A DNA stretch of 48,688 bases from Caryophanales bacterium. GTDB lineage: Bacteria; Bacillota_I; Bacilli_A; RF39; UBA660. The notes beneath the pieces were generated by a model. The model searched no databases. It was not told the origin of the DNA and was given only the letters and a program-made list of their open reading frames with translations. The DNA lies in NCBI GenBank assembly GCA_016288795.1, contig JAEELI010000015.1, positions 1-48,688 of the forward strand, written 5' to 3'. This document shows positions 34,067 to 44,682 of the stretch, piece after piece; position 1 is the stretch's first letter; every line of letters starts with the position of its first letter. Both the position numbers and the translations under genes were made by a program.

Positions 34067-37000
34067 TCACTTTACTATTATATATCTTATTATTTCACCA
34101 ATCATTGTATCATTATCATATAGTCTAAATGCCAACCTATACGTTCCGGTTAATAATTCATCTTCCATTAATAATACAAATTCATTAACGGCATTTGGAT
34201 CATCAACCAGTAAATATTCATTAGTATTAGTCGTTCCAAATAATTGTTGATCTATATAATCTTGTAAATCTACTAATTCATAATTAGTATCATATACTGT
34301 ATCATATTTTCTACGGTATAGTGCTAATCTAATATTTGGATTTTCTAATAATGAAGTATAATTAATTGTAAATTTTAAATTCTTATCATTATTAGCACTA
34401 AAGATAACACTATCATCATCCATAATTGGATTTAATCCATAGACACTGCTAATTATAGTTATTGGAATATTAGTAACTGTTGGGTTACCTTTACTATAAT
34501 ATATTCCATCTGGAGATGCAAAGTTTTCTACTACAAAGGTATAACTACCTGAGGCTAATGTTGAGTTATCACTATTAAAAATCAACCATTTTTCTGTATT
34601 ACCTACTTTATTAGCTAACTTAATATGGGTATAGCCATTTATATCCGGATAGTAAATAGTATTATCCACCATAAAATATGTTCCGGTTAAGTCTGTTCCA
34701 GATAAAACATTTCCTTGACTATTCTTAATATATATTTGTGCCCCTAATTTATTATCAAAATATTGAGTATCAGTAATACTTACACCATTTAAAGTTGTAC
34801 TTTCATAGCCGATTACAGCATCAAATATATCATCATAACCAATATATAATGGATTATCACTAGGTGTAATTGTAACATCTAGTTGAGAATCACTATTAGC
34901 ATATAAATTATAAGTTAATTGAGAATGTTGAATACCTAAAACAGTTATTATAGTTTCTTCATTAGCGTCCCGCATCTCTATTAAGAGAGTATTACCTAGT
35001 TGATTTTGGTTTATTTGGGTATCACCAAAATCAACAATGAACACAAACTCTTCACTACTATCTGTTCCATCATAATATAAGGCATTTTTAGTTGCATCCA
35101 CATAATTACTTGTATTACTCTTGCTGCCCATTTTAGTAAATAATGAGAAAGCATACGAGCATTCACCTTCAAGATTATACTCTGCTACTGCATTGTTATA
35201 ATCTGTTTGAGAAATAACATGATAATAGTATTCAGGGGTTCCTTGAACAAAATCTAACATTGTTATTTTTGTTCCAACTGGAAGTATGTAAGATGATGAT
35301 AAAACACGATGATATCCAGTTTGATATAGATTTGTATTAGAAGCATAAATACCATAATATGCACTTAATTTACTCTTAGTAGTTATGTTATTAGCAGTAG
35401 ATGCAAATAACTCATATTTATCACCAGGAGTCATAGCTCCTTCATATTCAGTAGTTTGGAACATTGCTGTAGACATATTAACATTTATAACTAATCTTTT
35501 TACTTCATTAGATAAAGCACTAAGTTTAGTTATTGCCATAACTGATATTCTTACTGTTCCTAAATCTTGAGTTAATGAAATATTTTTAGAGTGGTATAAA
35601 TAGAATAACATAGTTGGCACAACGTTAGAATTTTCACCTTCATAATATGTTGTTCCACCAATACTTGGCTCTCTAGTATAGAATGATGTTTTACCAGTTG
35701 TTAGCCAACCATTGTTAGATGATTCCATAGATAATCCAAATTTAGTATTAGCATCATTTTCAGTCGCAGCAATTCTAGGAATATTATTTTTATCTATTAA
35801 TGAAATACCTGAAGCAATTTCACTACTATCAAATGTTAATATTTGGAATGAAGTATTAGGTTTAGAGAACTCTAAGAATGATGTTTCAACAGAACCTAAA
35901 GTAGAATATTTAGATGCAACTAGGTTAACATTATATTCTATAACATTTTCACCAATAAACCACATATAGAAACGTCCACTTTCAGGAGTAGGATTAATAT
36001 AATCTACTTCATTTATTTGGGTTTCTTCATTAATGAAATTACTATAAAATCCGTCTACTTTAATATTATGATTTGCAACGTGAGCTCCTAAAACATAACT
36101 ACCACGACTAAATGTTCCTTCCCATGGCAATGTTGCTCCAGCAGCATAGCTACTGTTATAAATACCATTATTAACGTTATTATCATTATCATAATTGAAT
36201 ATTCCAAAGAAAGTCATTCCTTTAACTTCTCCGTAATCAGTAACTTGTTGGTCTTTTGCTATATTTAAGTTTCTACCTTCATACATATAAATACGATTAT
36301 CGGTTGTTCTTGATAAAGTATTTGTATCTGTATTTATTGTAACAGACGCATAATTATTATTATTATCTAAACTTTCAAATCTTTCTAATAAGTTTGCTCC
36401 AGTTTCAAAATATACTTCTGTATTATTCTTAATCTTAAATAATTTAACACGGCTGACAGAGAATAATTCAGTATCATATTCATTTGCTCTATCTATTGCA
36501 CCTTTTAATAATATAGATGAATTATCTATAGTTACATAATCTACTCTTTGGATAGAAACATTTCTCTTAATATTACTTCTAGATCCATAATTTTTGATTA
36601 ATAAGTAACTATCTCCACTTGCAGATGATGCATTACCACCACCATAGAATGATCCACCAATTGTTAGATTATTATAATTACTACCATCTACAATAATATT
36701 TGTTCCTTCGGTAACACTGATGAAATACCAGTCGTATATTTCTGATCCACTTGCATTAGCTTCACCACCACCGAAGATATGACCTTTTATATAAATGTCG
36801 CTTTTTATTAAATTACTATTAGTTAAGGCTTGAGCACCAATATTTACATTAGTATTACCATATATTACCGCTGTATTGGCACCTCCATAAACGTTACCGT
36901 AAATAGTGCCTCCAACTATATTAACTGAAGTTGTTACATCAGACATTTCTGTTCCTGTGTATGCTTGATTTCCTCCACCAAATACACTTCCAGAATGAGG

Positions 37001-40000
37001 AGGCACTGAGGTAGGAGTTCCAATTACAGTTGAACCATCAATTGTTATAGAAGTATTACCTCCAACTGTTGCAGTTACACCATTACCTCCAGCATAAGCA
37101 CTACCTTGAACAGTAGCATTAGTAATTGTAACTGTAGTAGTTCCATAAACACCAGCTTGATTTCCTCCACCATAGACATTACCAGTAGTTGTTCCACCAT
37201 TAATATCTACTACTGTATATCCAGTAGCAGGTGCTAAGTTTCCTCCACCGTAGATATTTGTAAATGAACCATCACTTATCTCAATTGAAGTATTACCAAC
37301 TGGAGCATTATTTCCTCCACCAAATACTGCAGTTACAGTATTATTTGTATCATCTATTAAAATGTTTGTATTTGTAACAGTTCCTGAACTATTTGAGCCA
37401 CCATAGATATTTGTTAAACTTCCATCAATAACATGAATATCTGAAGAAGTTAAACCAGCACTATTTCCTCCGCCAAATAAAGTCCCAACTGTTCCGTTTC
37501 TAATTATTATTTCTGAAGTTCCACCATTTGCTTGGTTTCCTCCACCATAGATAGTGGTAGCAGTTCCGTTTTTAAAATCAATTTTTGAAGAAACTGTAGC
37601 ACCTCCAGCATTGTTACCGCCATATAAAGTTGTAACAGTTCCACTATTGTGAATAATATTTGCTGTAGTCACTGTTCCAGAGGAATTAGAACCACCAAAC
37701 ATATTTGTTACAGCAACACCATTATTAGTTACATTACTTGTTGTAACACTAGCACTATTTCCTCCGCCATAGACATTTGGAATACTTCCGGATACAGAGT
37801 TTAAAACTATATTTGTTGTAGTTGTATCTACAGCGTTTCCTCCTCCATAAACCGTTCCAGTAATTGAAGTAGTTCCTGTAATATCTACATCAGTTGTTCC
37901 ACAAGTTCCACCTTCATTATTTCCACCATAGATATTATGAACCGTTCCACTAATTATATTAACATCTGTAGTGGCAACATCACCTAAGGTATTTGACCCA
38001 CCATAAAGATTAGTAACAGTTGAACCATTTAAAGTTACATGAGTATTAGTAACACTAGATTGGTTACCTCCACCATATACTTCATCAACTGTTCCTCCAG
38101 TTAAGAATATACTATTTAATTTATCATGTGTTCCGGCTAAATCGTTTCCACCAAAGACTTTACCAATATCGCCGCCTTCAATATTAACAGTTATAGGTCC
38201 TACTACTTTTGGGGTATAACTAACATTTTCCAAAGTTCCACCTTTTCCACCACCAAATACTGAGCCAGTTACTATACCATCACTAACTGTTACATTAACG
38301 CCATATGAAGATGTTGTATCACTTTGATTTGTAGTATTAACAGAACCATAAGCAGATCCACCATATACAGAACCAGAGACTGTTAAATTAGTTGTATCTT
38401 CACTACCAATATTAACATCGACATTACAAGAAACATAAGTTCCTGGATTATTAGCATCAGCATATCCACCTTTTCCTCCGCCATAAACACTACCAACAGA
38501 ACCATTTTCTACGTTAATAGATACATCTCCATAAACTACACCTTTAGAGTTTGCTCCTCCATAAATTGCTTGAGCAACACTTCCTCCAGTCATATCAATT
38601 TCTATTTTTGATAGAGCAACTCTACCATTTGATCCTTTTGTATTATTACCAGCACCATTATTATTACCAGCACCATATACAGAACCAGATATTGTTCCAC
38701 CAATTATTTCTATATGAGTTCTATTTTGATAATCTGAATCTTCATGAACAATTATTTCAGGTTCATCAGGTTCATCAGGTATTATTGTAGATGGATGCAT
38801 TAATTCATAGATAATATCCGTAAGTCTATCATCAGATGAACCAATAATATATGGATCACTTGCAGTTCCCGTTCCACCAGATATTGTTACATCGTCTTTT
38901 AAGAAGAATGAAGGATATGCAGCATAAGTGCTATAACCACCATTGTATATACGATTTCTTTCTAGATTACCATTGGAATTAAGTGTATATCTATGATAAT
39001 AATATCGAGAATTATAATTACCAGTAACATAGTATGTTGAAGGAGTCATTGTCCAAGCTGATCTTGTAACTATGCCCTTAATCCAGTTATCACTAGTACA
39101 ATCAGAATTATTACCATAAGCACTCAAATTAGATGCCAAACAAGTGCTATCATTAGTTGCAAAACCATAATCAGATGGATAAAATAAACCAATATTAAAG
39201 TTATAAGAAGTCACTGAATAGTTATCACCTGGAGTTGATCCACGTTCTATATCGTAGAATTGAGAAGCAGTTCTTTCAGTAACATCATATGCTCCTAAAG
39301 GCCAATTAACGCTTTGAATATAATTTCTATATGTTGAACTTAAGTTGTTATAAAATGTTGTATTTAAAGCATTGTAAATTGTTGATTTAGTTGCATTATT
39401 ATCATTTCTAACATAATAACTTGAATAATGTCTGTATCCTCCTCCGGAAATATAACTATTTGCCCAGGCTTGATAATTTGAACTAGTTGTTGTCCTCATA
39501 ACACGAATTAAATTCTTATCTCCAGAAGAAGTACTTACATTATTAAACAAACCTATAATACGATAGTTTTCACCGTTAAATTGAATGTAGTTAGCCGGGT
39601 TTGAACCATAGAAACGAATATTATTGTCGGTAGTTCCGTCTTCATAAACACCACCACTAGTAGTATCGCCACTACCACTACCACTTCCATCAAGTTGATA
39701 GGTTCCTGTAGTATTTCCACCAACAGCTCCATTGTTTCCGCCACCATATACGCTTCCTGTAATTGTAGCGCTTGGGCCAATTATTACATGAGAATTATTA
39801 ACGGCACCAACATCAAGTTCACCACTACGGCCATTACCAGCACCATAAACATCTCCAGATGGAACTGTAAATAATGTATCATTTTTAGTTCCAACTGTTA
39901 CATTACCACCAACGTATAATAATGTATTACCATCAATCTTACCATATGGGTTAGTTGTATTTGAGGCATATTCATTGGCATTTGAACCACCTAATATGGA

Positions 40001-42808
40001 ATAATTTATAGTTCCACCAGTAACATTAATAATCTTATTACCAACGGTATCGGTAGCACCAGCACCACCAAATACCAAATCGATATTTCCACCTTTAACA
40101 TTTATAATAATATCATTTTTAGAAGCTCTGGAACTAGATGAAGCGGGACCACCTATTAGGTTATAAATATATCCGCCTTCAACTAATATTTCACGAAGAG
40201 AATAATGTGTTCCTCCTGCTCTACCACCAACATAAACACCAGCAGCATAGTCTTCTTTATTAGTTCCATAAGAACCACTTTTTATAATAGAATAAACTGA
40301 TGGCACATCATAAGTGTTAGAGGTTCCAGAATCACTATATAAGTTAGATCCCCATGAACCAGCATAACAGTAATATACAATTAAATCATCATTGTTATTA
40401 TCTATTCTATCGTAATCGCTACCCAAGATAACCGTTCCTTGAACATGGTGATCATATGAAGAATATCCAGTTGCACTACCATTTTGATAGAAACCAGACT
40501 CAACTATCATCTTATATTTTGTGAGTGAGCTTGTATCATTAGCATTTCCTCCTACAAAAGAGGTAGCAGTTAGATATTCATTATTCCAAGTGGTATACCT
40601 TTTCAAGCCACGTCCTAATTTAACATTATTAAAGTTTCCTAAAATTTTATAACCACTCGAACTAAATGCATCAACAGTAGTTGATGTTTCATTAACGTAG
40701 AATGTAATGAATTCAACGCGTAAATCCGAACTAATTGACCAGTTATTACTTAACTGAATTACTCTATTATCACTATTGTCTGTTCCATTATTTATACCAG
40801 TTATTGTCATTGGAACACTTGTAGAAATATTACCAGTAGTAATAGTAGAAGTGCTGTTTGGAGCAAATATATTTGTATCTCTTGTAGCCAAATAGTAATA
40901 TGTTTGAGAATTATCTACAGTTCCATCACTATATTGAAGTAATTTATAGCAGCTTCCACCACAAGTTGTTAGTTTTTCACCAGTATTTGAATATATGTTA
41001 TTTGTTCCACTAGTTACTCTAATAAATAACCCAGCTACATAATCACCAGTAGTATAGTAATCTATTGCTACTAATTTTGCTGGATATACTCTAGTAACTG
41101 TTGCATTATTACCATATGGAACCACTGAATAATAATCATATCTAGGATTATACACATTTGAAGGTGTTAATCTTAAAAAATCGCAACCATTTCTGGTATA
41201 ACAATATGTAGCGGTAATTCTAGCTCCAGCTAAAGTATATAAGTTACCTCCTGTATTAGTTGGATAATAATCATATCTATCAATATGATCAGAAATATAA
41301 TAACCAGCTACACTTTCATAAGTGCCTGGAACTTCATGCATTTGAGCACTTTTCAATTCCGAAGATATTTCACCAGTGGTTTCAGCTAAAGAAGCCACTG
41401 TCCAGCTAGAATAAAATGTAATTGAAATTGGTGAACTAATATCACTAACAGGAATTTTAACATGTCTTGTATAAGTGTCTTTATCATATGATATTACAGC
41501 TCCTGTAAAATCTGTTACCCATCCATTAAATGCCATGTCATTAGGTCTATTAGCCCAAGGATTATCTATTAAATCGAACTCAATGTAGCCTTCAGAAACC
41601 GGGAATTTTTTGTAATAATAATAATTACTTACAGTTTCTGATACACTAACTGTTCCGTATACTGATGGATAGTTAATGTCTGCGCCACTATATCTAATAT
41701 AAACTGTAGCTAAATTAGAACTAGTATAAAGATTTTGATTATTTCCATCAGGAATTGTTCCATTGGTGTTATCAAGTTCAATATAATTACGACCAGTGTA
41801 GTAATTTTGATCTGCGACTAAGTCATTTATATATATACTGTCACCACTAATTCCAGAATCATGTAATGATATACTTGCACTCCTTGATGGAGCTTTTGAA
41901 GGACCAGAAGGGTTAACAGTTTCTTCTTTTTCTTCAACTATTGTTTCTTGAATTGTAAAATAATTATCATCAAGGATTATTTCATAATCATCCGTTTTTA
42001 AATTATCTAAAGCTTTTTCAGGAATGATTAATTCATCTTGTTCTTTTTCAAATTCAATAACACCGGTTAATTCGGTTTCATCAGATGTTAAATCATGTCC
42101 TTTTAGAACTAAAATATTTTCTAAATCAGTTTCATTAACAGTTCCAACTACTGAATAATAGTTAACAGTTTCTGAAACATTAACATTTAAAACTATATTT
42201 TTAAATGATGATGATTCGTCACTGTAACTAATCCCAGCCATTGAATATGTTTCTTCTTCATCTTCTAAATCCGGGTTTTCTAAAACATTTCCAGTAATAA
42301 TTACTAAAGATATATCAGAACTCTTAGTTTCCGAACTGATAATACCACTATTTTTATTATTAGTTATGCTCAAAGTGCTATATTTAATATTCTTAATATT
42401 GGCTCCATCTAAACTATTAAATAAACCATTTGTAACTGTTGCGTTATCAATTGTATTGCCTAAGCCATCGATTGAACCCTCGAAAGGAATAGTATTATTT
42501 ATAGATATATCATGTTCACCATAATTAAAGCTTTTAGTAATTTTATAATTTTTATTAACATAGGCACTAGCATCTTCGCTTTCTAAAACTTCCTTAAAGT
42601 AAGCATAATCAGAAGCGCTACTTATTAGATATGGGTTTTTTGCAGTTCCTGTTCCACCCGAAAATGATCTAGATACAACTCCATCCCAAGATGAATCAGT
42701 AATATCTTCACTATAAGTATTAAAAATAGGCAATATTAAAAATATAGCAATTAATACAATTGATATTATTAAAATGTTACGACGTTTTAATGCATTTTTC
42801 AACAACAT
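34067..42808 (-). CDS. Giant secreted repeat protein (2913 residues) with Gly-rich beta-solenoid
   Basis: An N-terminal signal/anchor helix (about 11-33) after a basic start (KNALKRRN). Residues 50-270 resemble a right-handed beta-helix entry module (TAKNPYLISSASDYAYFK, PFEGSIDGLGNTID), then an acidic linker (250-300). Residues 310-880 are Tyr/Ser/Thr-rich beta modules. Repeats with a YGGGN core run at about 890-1060 and 1380-2060. Between them (about 1065-1320) lies an inserted domain starting NYIQFNGENYRIIGLFNN and ending TASDPYIIGSS, like the DUF6273-type units of Firmicutes surface proteins. Residues 2100-2913 are beta-rich modules. No LPXTG or C-terminal helix was found, so it may stay anchored by the N-terminal helix. 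The ORF is uninterrupted. Likely an adhesin or matrix fibre. Confidence 0.85.
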   Translation of the reverse strand: MLLKNALKRRNILIISIVLIAIFLILPIFNTYSEDITDSSWDGVVSRSFSGGTGTAKNPYLISSASDYAYFKEVLESEDASAYVNKNYKITKSFNYGEHDISINNTIPFEGSIDGLGNTIDNATVTNGLFNSLDGANIKNIKYSTLSITNNKNSGIISSETKSSDISLVIITGNVLENPDLEDEEETYSMAGISYSDESSSFKNIVLNVNVSETVNYYSVVGTVNETDLENILVLKGHDLTSDETELTGVIEFEKEQDELIIPEKALDNLKTDDYEIILDDNYFTIQETIVEEKEETVNPSGPSKAPSRSASISLHDSGISGDSIYINDLVADQNYYTGRNYIELDNTNGTIPDGNNQNLYTSSNLATVYIRYSGADINYPSVYGTVSVSETVSNYYYYKKFPVSEGYIEFDLIDNPWANRPNDMAFNGWVTDFTGAVISYDKDTYTRHVKIPVSDISSPISITFYSSWTVASLAETTGEISSELKSAQMHEVPGTYESVAGYYISDHIDRYDYYPTNTGGNLYTLAGARITATYCYTRNGCDFLRLTPSNVYNPRYDYYSVVPYGNNATVTRVYPAKLVAIDYYTTGDYVAGLFIRVTSGTNNIYSNTGEKLTTCGGSCYKLLQYSDGTVDNSQTYYYLATRDTNIFAPNSTSTITTGNISTSVPMTITGINNGTDNSDNRVIQLSNNWSISSDLRVEFITFYVNETSTTVDAFSSSGYKILGNFNNVKLGRGLKRYTTWNNEYLTATSFVGGNANDTSSLTKYKMIVESGFYQNGSATGYSSYDHHVQGTVILGSDYDRIDNNNDDLIVYYCYAGSWGSNLYSDSGTSNTYDVPSVYSIIKSGSYGTNKEDYAAGVYVGGRAGGTHYSLREILVEGGYIYNLIGGPASSSSRASKNDIIINVKGGNIDLVFGGAGATDTVGNKIINVTGGTINYSILGGSNANEYASNTTNPYGKIDGNTLLYVGGNVTVGTKNDTLFTVPSGDVYGAGNGRSGELDVGAVNNSHVIIGPSATITGSVYGGGNNGAVGGNTTGTYQLDGSGSGSGDTTSGGVYEDGTTDNNIRFYGSNPANYIQFNGENYRIIGLFNNVSTSSGDKNLIRVMRTTTSSNYQAWANSYISGGGYRHYSSYYVRNDNNATKSTIYNALNTTFYNNLSSTYRNYIQSVNWPLGAYDVTERTASQFYDIERGSTPGDNYSVTSYNFNIGLFYPSDYGFATNDSTCLASNLSAYGNNSDCTSDNWIKGIVTRSAWTMTPSTYYVTGNYNSRYYYHRYTLNSNGNLERNRIYNGGYSTYAAYPSFFLKDDVTISGGTGTASDPYIIGSSDDRLTDIIYELMHPSTIIPDEPDEPEIIVHEDSDYQNRTHIEIIGGTISGSVYGAGNNNGAGNNTKGSNGRVALSKIEIDMTGGSVAQAIYGGANSKGVVYGDVSINVENGSVGSVYGGGKGGYADANNPGTYVSCNVDVNIGSEDTTNLTVSGSVYGGSAYGSVNTTNQSDTTSSYGVNVTVSDGIVTGSVFGGGKGGTLENVSYTPKVVGPITVNIEGGDIGKVFGGNDLAGTHDKLNSIFLTGGTVDEVYGGGNQSSVTNTHVTLNGSTVTNLYGGSNTLGDVATTDVNIISGTVHNIYGGNNEGGTCGTTDVDITGTTSITGTVYGGGNAVDTTTTNIVLNSVSGSIPNVYGGGNSASVTTSNVTNNGVAVTNMFGGSNSSGTVTTANIIHNSGTVTTLYGGNNAGGATVSSKIDFKNGTATTIYGGGNQANGGTSEIIIRNGTVGTLFGGGNSAGLTSSDIHVIDGSLTNIYGGSNSSGTVTNTNILIDDTNNTVTAVFGGGNNAPVGNTSIEISDGSFTNIYGGGNLAPATGYTVVDINGGTTTGNVYGGGNQAGVYGTTTVTITNATVQGSAYAGGNGVTATVGGNTSITIDGSTVIGTPTSVPPHSGSVFGGGNQAYTGTEMSDVTTSVNIVGGTIYGNVYGGANTAVIYGNTNVNIGAQALTNSNLIKSDIYIKGHIFGGGEANASGSEIYDWYFISVTEGTNIIVDGSNYNNLTIGGSFYGGGNASSASGDSYLLIKNYGSRSNIKRNVSIQRVDYVTIDNSSILLKGAIDRANEYDTELFSVSRVKLFKIKNNTEVYFETGANLLERFESLDNNNNYASVTINTDTNTLSRTTDNRIYMYEGRNLNIAKDQQVTDYGEVKGMTFFGIFNYDNDNNVNNGIYNSSYAAGATLPWEGTFSRGSYVLGAHVANHNIKVDGFYSNFINEETQINEVDYINPTPESGRFYMWFIGENVIEYNVNLVASKYSTLGSVETSFLEFSKPNTSFQILTFDSSEIASGISLIDKNNIPRIAATENDANTKFGLSMESSNNGWLTTGKTSFYTREPSIGGTTYYEGENSNVVPTMLFYLYHSKNISLTQDLGTVRISVMAITKLSALSNEVKRLVINVNMSTAMFQTTEYEGAMTPGDKYELFASTANNITTKSKLSAYYGIYASNTNLYQTGYHRVLSSSYILPVGTKITMLDFVQGTPEYYYHVISQTDYNNAVAEYNLEGECSYAFSLFTKMGSKSNTSNYVDATKNALYYDGTDSSEEFVFIVDFGDTQINQNQLGNTLLIEMRDANEETIITVLGIQHSQLTYNLYANSDSQLDVTITPSDNPLYIGYDDIFDAVIGYESTTLNGVSITDTQYFDNKLGAQIYIKNSQGNVLSGTDLTGTYFMVDNTIYYPDINGYTHIKLANKVGNTEKWLIFNSDNSTLASGSYTFVVENFASPDGIYYSKGNPTVTNIPITIISSVYGLNPIMDDDSVIFSANNDKNLKFTINYTSLLENPNIRLALYRRKYDTVYDTNYELVDLQDYIDQQLFGTTNTNEYLLVDDPNAVNEFVLLMEDELLTGTYRLAFRLYDNDTMIGEIIRYIIVK
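36650..38560 (-). repeat. YGGGN solenoid repeat block 2 of the giant protein
   Basis: About 24 tandem units with core (V/I/L/M)(Y/F)GG(G/S/N)N, spaced mostly 20-27 residues, with VTxxNI-type strands between. DNA copies read tttcctccaccatag-like on the plus strand. The regular 22-residue rung length suggests a beta-solenoid. Copies vary in third codon positions and spacers, so this is an old amplification, not a recent one. Confidence 0.8.
39700..40150 (-). repeat. YGGGN solenoid repeat block 1 of the giant protein
   Basis: About five units (LIGGPASS, VFGGAGATD, ILGGSNANE, VYGAGNGRSG, VYGGGNNGAV) of the same type as block 2. They lie N-terminal to an unrelated inserted domain encoded at about 38850-39610. 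Confidence 0.7.
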
Positions 42809-42833
42809 GTAACTGCCTACTTTCCTATTATTT

Positions 42834-42842
42834 ATTGTATCA
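42834..42842 (-). promoter_or_regulatory. Extended -10 promoter for the giant-protein operon
   Basis: TGA immediately before TACAAT (42834-42839) on the minus strand, 26 bp before the start and after the upstream terminator. No strong -35. Confidence 0.45.
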
Positions 42843-42872
42843 TATAATAGATTAAAATTAAAGAATTTAGCA

Positions 42873-42899
42873 TAAAAAAAGAAGATTAAATCTTCTTAA
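42873..42899 (-). terminator. Terminator after the 344-residue TasA-like gene
   Basis: AAGAAGAT and ATCTTCTT arms (42879-42886 and 42890-42897), loop of 3, followed on the minus strand by T's. It separates the TasA-like pair from the giant gene. Confidence 0.85.
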
Positions 42900-42908
42900 T
42901 TTTTATTA

Positions 42909-43943
42909 TTATGATCCATTAGCACTTGAATCTGTGCTTAATTGAACATTGAATACTATATCTGAACCAGTAGCACCGTTTTCACAGTCGATATCTTGTC
43001 CTTCAATCCACATATAAACGCGGAATTTTGTAACACCAGCATTTAATTGGAATATTTGATTATATGAAGTATTTCCATAAATTGTTTGAATATCCGGACT
43101 CATTTCATCAGCATCTGTAGTATTTGTTCCGTTAACTAATTGAATTAAATCTACTGGACTTGAAATTGCCTTATTAACACCATAGTATGTTGTGAAATTA
43201 TCAGCAGTTGTTCCTAAAGTTGCATCTGTTGGTTGGTTTCCTAATGTAACACCATATTCGCTAGCAATTTGTGAAACAACTAATTGAGAGTGAGTATCAC
43301 AGTTTGGTTCCCAAATAATTGCAGATGATGCAATTTGGTTATTTAATGCAGTCAACGTTCCAGGAGCTGCAGTAGATAATCCATGTCCTTGTTTAACGAA
43401 AGCTACACGAGCCGCGTTTTTCAATCCTTTATCTTCAGTATTTTGTCTTGGAATAACATTTGAATCAGATGTTAAATAAATTGTTTGGTCACTATCAACA
43501 CGTAAGAATATATCAAACGCAATGAAGTTTCCTGTAGTTCCAGCAGTTTCAGTATCTGCTTGAGTTGTAATGTTATATTTTCCGGTTGTAGTATCTGTTC
43601 CAATTACTGATTTATACATATTCATTCTTCCTGTTGATGAATTAACCGCACCATTTGTAGATACGTTAGTAACATTTGCAGGAACCATATTAGTATTTCC
43701 TGAATATGCATAAGTTGTAATATCTGAATTTGTTATTACTGATTTCCATGAACTAGCATCCGTTGAAATTTGTAATCCGTTACTTGCTTCTACATGGACA
43801 TTCAACGAACTAATTGTAACCATTCTATTTGCAGTAAACCATGCATAGGTTGCTGTTCCAAACATAATGATTGTTAAAAATAGTAATAATATTAACGATC
43901 TTAGTTTTTTCCTTTTCTTTTCATTTTTTTGCTTGTTTGTCAT
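42909..43943 (-). CDS. SipW-dependent TasA/camelysin-like secreted protein
   Basis: A 344-residue protein: basic Lys-rich N-terminus (1-15), hydrophobic helix (16-32), then TATYAWFTANRMVTIS, the signal-cleavage pattern recognised by SipW-type peptidases. The mature part begins with beta strands (LNVHVEASNGLQISTDASSW) and ends with VYMWIEGQDIDCENG and a strand. WIEGxDxDC also occurs in the adjacent 242-residue protein. Camelysin/TasA proteins form matrix fibres. The gene overlaps the stop of the 242-residue gene by 4 bp, so translation is coupled. Fibre formation is inferred from the family. Confidence 0.82.
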   Translation of the reverse strand: MTNKQKNEKKRKKLRSLILLLFLTIIMFGTATYAWFTANRMVTISSLNVHVEASNGLQISTDASSWKSVITNSDITTYAYSGNTNMVPANVTNVSTNGAVNSSTGRMNMYKSVIGTDTTTGKYNITTQADTETAGTTGNFIAFDIFLRVDSDQTIYLTSDSNVIPRQNTEDKGLKNAARVAFVKQGHGLSTAAPGTLTALNNQIASSAIIWEPNCDTHSQLVVSQIASEYGVTLGNQPTDATLGTTADNFTTYYGVNKAISSPVDLIQLVNGTNTTDADEMSPDIQTIYGNTSYNQIFQLNAGVTKFRVYMWIEGQDIDCENGATGSDIVFNVQLSTDSSANGS

Positions 43944-44668
43944 TGTCTCTCACTCCTACCCTTTTCTGTATGTTCTTCTGTAATTACCATGTGCATTTTT
44001 ATTTCTCCACCGATTAAAGCATCTGTGCAATCAGGATCATCTCCCTCAAGCCATATCAGAACAGTATATCTGTCTAAATCATCCGGCTTAAAGTCTGTAA
44101 CCTTTTCCAAGATTATTGTGCCATCGGCATTTTTTATATCTTTAAATGGAACCGTATCTTTCTCTGGTTCATTACCCAAAGAACTTTTTTTGGCATACGT
44201 TGTATCTTCTCCATTTCGATATATCCGTATTCTTATCGCGTTGTCGACATTTTTAATTATGTCATCAACTATTATTTCATAATGATAATTCAGGACATCG
44301 TTTCCTTGATTTTCCACATAAAAACTATACGCTATATAGTTATCGCCGTTATGTGGCCCATCAGCTTCTTTGTCAACATTCTCCGGAATCCATTTAAATG
44401 ATATGTTATCCATAAATCTAATTGGAGTTGCTTCCAGTTTTCGCTTTCCATGAGAATTGTTCAAACTATCAAAGACAGCCAATCCACTTTCAAGGGTTCG
44501 ATTTGAATCCAAGATAACTGTAAATCTTCCTTCATTATATATAATCTCCAAAATTATATATAACACAATTAGAAATATCAGCAGTATTAATAAACTAATT
44601 CTAATAATACGTGATATTTTCTTCCGATTTTTAACTTTTTTCGCTGTTACAATTACTTCCTTGGCCAT
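43940..44668 (-). CDS. Membrane-anchored partner of the TasA-like protein
   Basis: A 242-residue protein with a Lys-rich start, one transmembrane helix (about 25-47) and an outside beta domain of about 190 residues. Its C-terminus YTVLIWLEGDDPDCTDALIG matches the WIEGxDxDC end of the 344-residue neighbour, so the two share a domain. Unlike that protein, no SipW-type cleavage pattern follows the helix, so it likely stays in the membrane. GGTGAT lies 5 nt before ATG 44668. It may be an anchor or assembly partner of the secreted protein; that is inference. Confidence 0.78.
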   Translation of the reverse strand: MAKEVIVTAKKVKNRKKISRIIRISLLILLIFLIVLYIILEIIYNEGRFTVILDSNRTLESGLAVFDSLNNSHGKRKLEATPIRFMDNISFKWIPENVDKEADGPHNGDNYIAYSFYVENQGNDVLNYHYEIIVDDIIKNVDNAIRIRIYRNGEDTTYAKKSSLGNEPEKDTVPFKDIKNADGTIILEKVTDFKPDDLDRYTVLIWLEGDDPDCTDALIGGEIKMHMVITEEHTEKGRSERQ

Positions 44669-44682
44669 AAATCATCACCAAC

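Noticed and set aside
38551-38790. Plus-strand Leu/Gln/His-rich frame opposite the giant gene
   Set aside because: Low-complexity antisense of codon-biased DNA, with no ribosome site.
34067-42808. CRISPR array from the regular cctccaccatag-like blocks
   Set aside because: The blocks are imperfect, codon-phased and inside one 2913-codon frame, with varying spacing. They encode YGGGN repeats.
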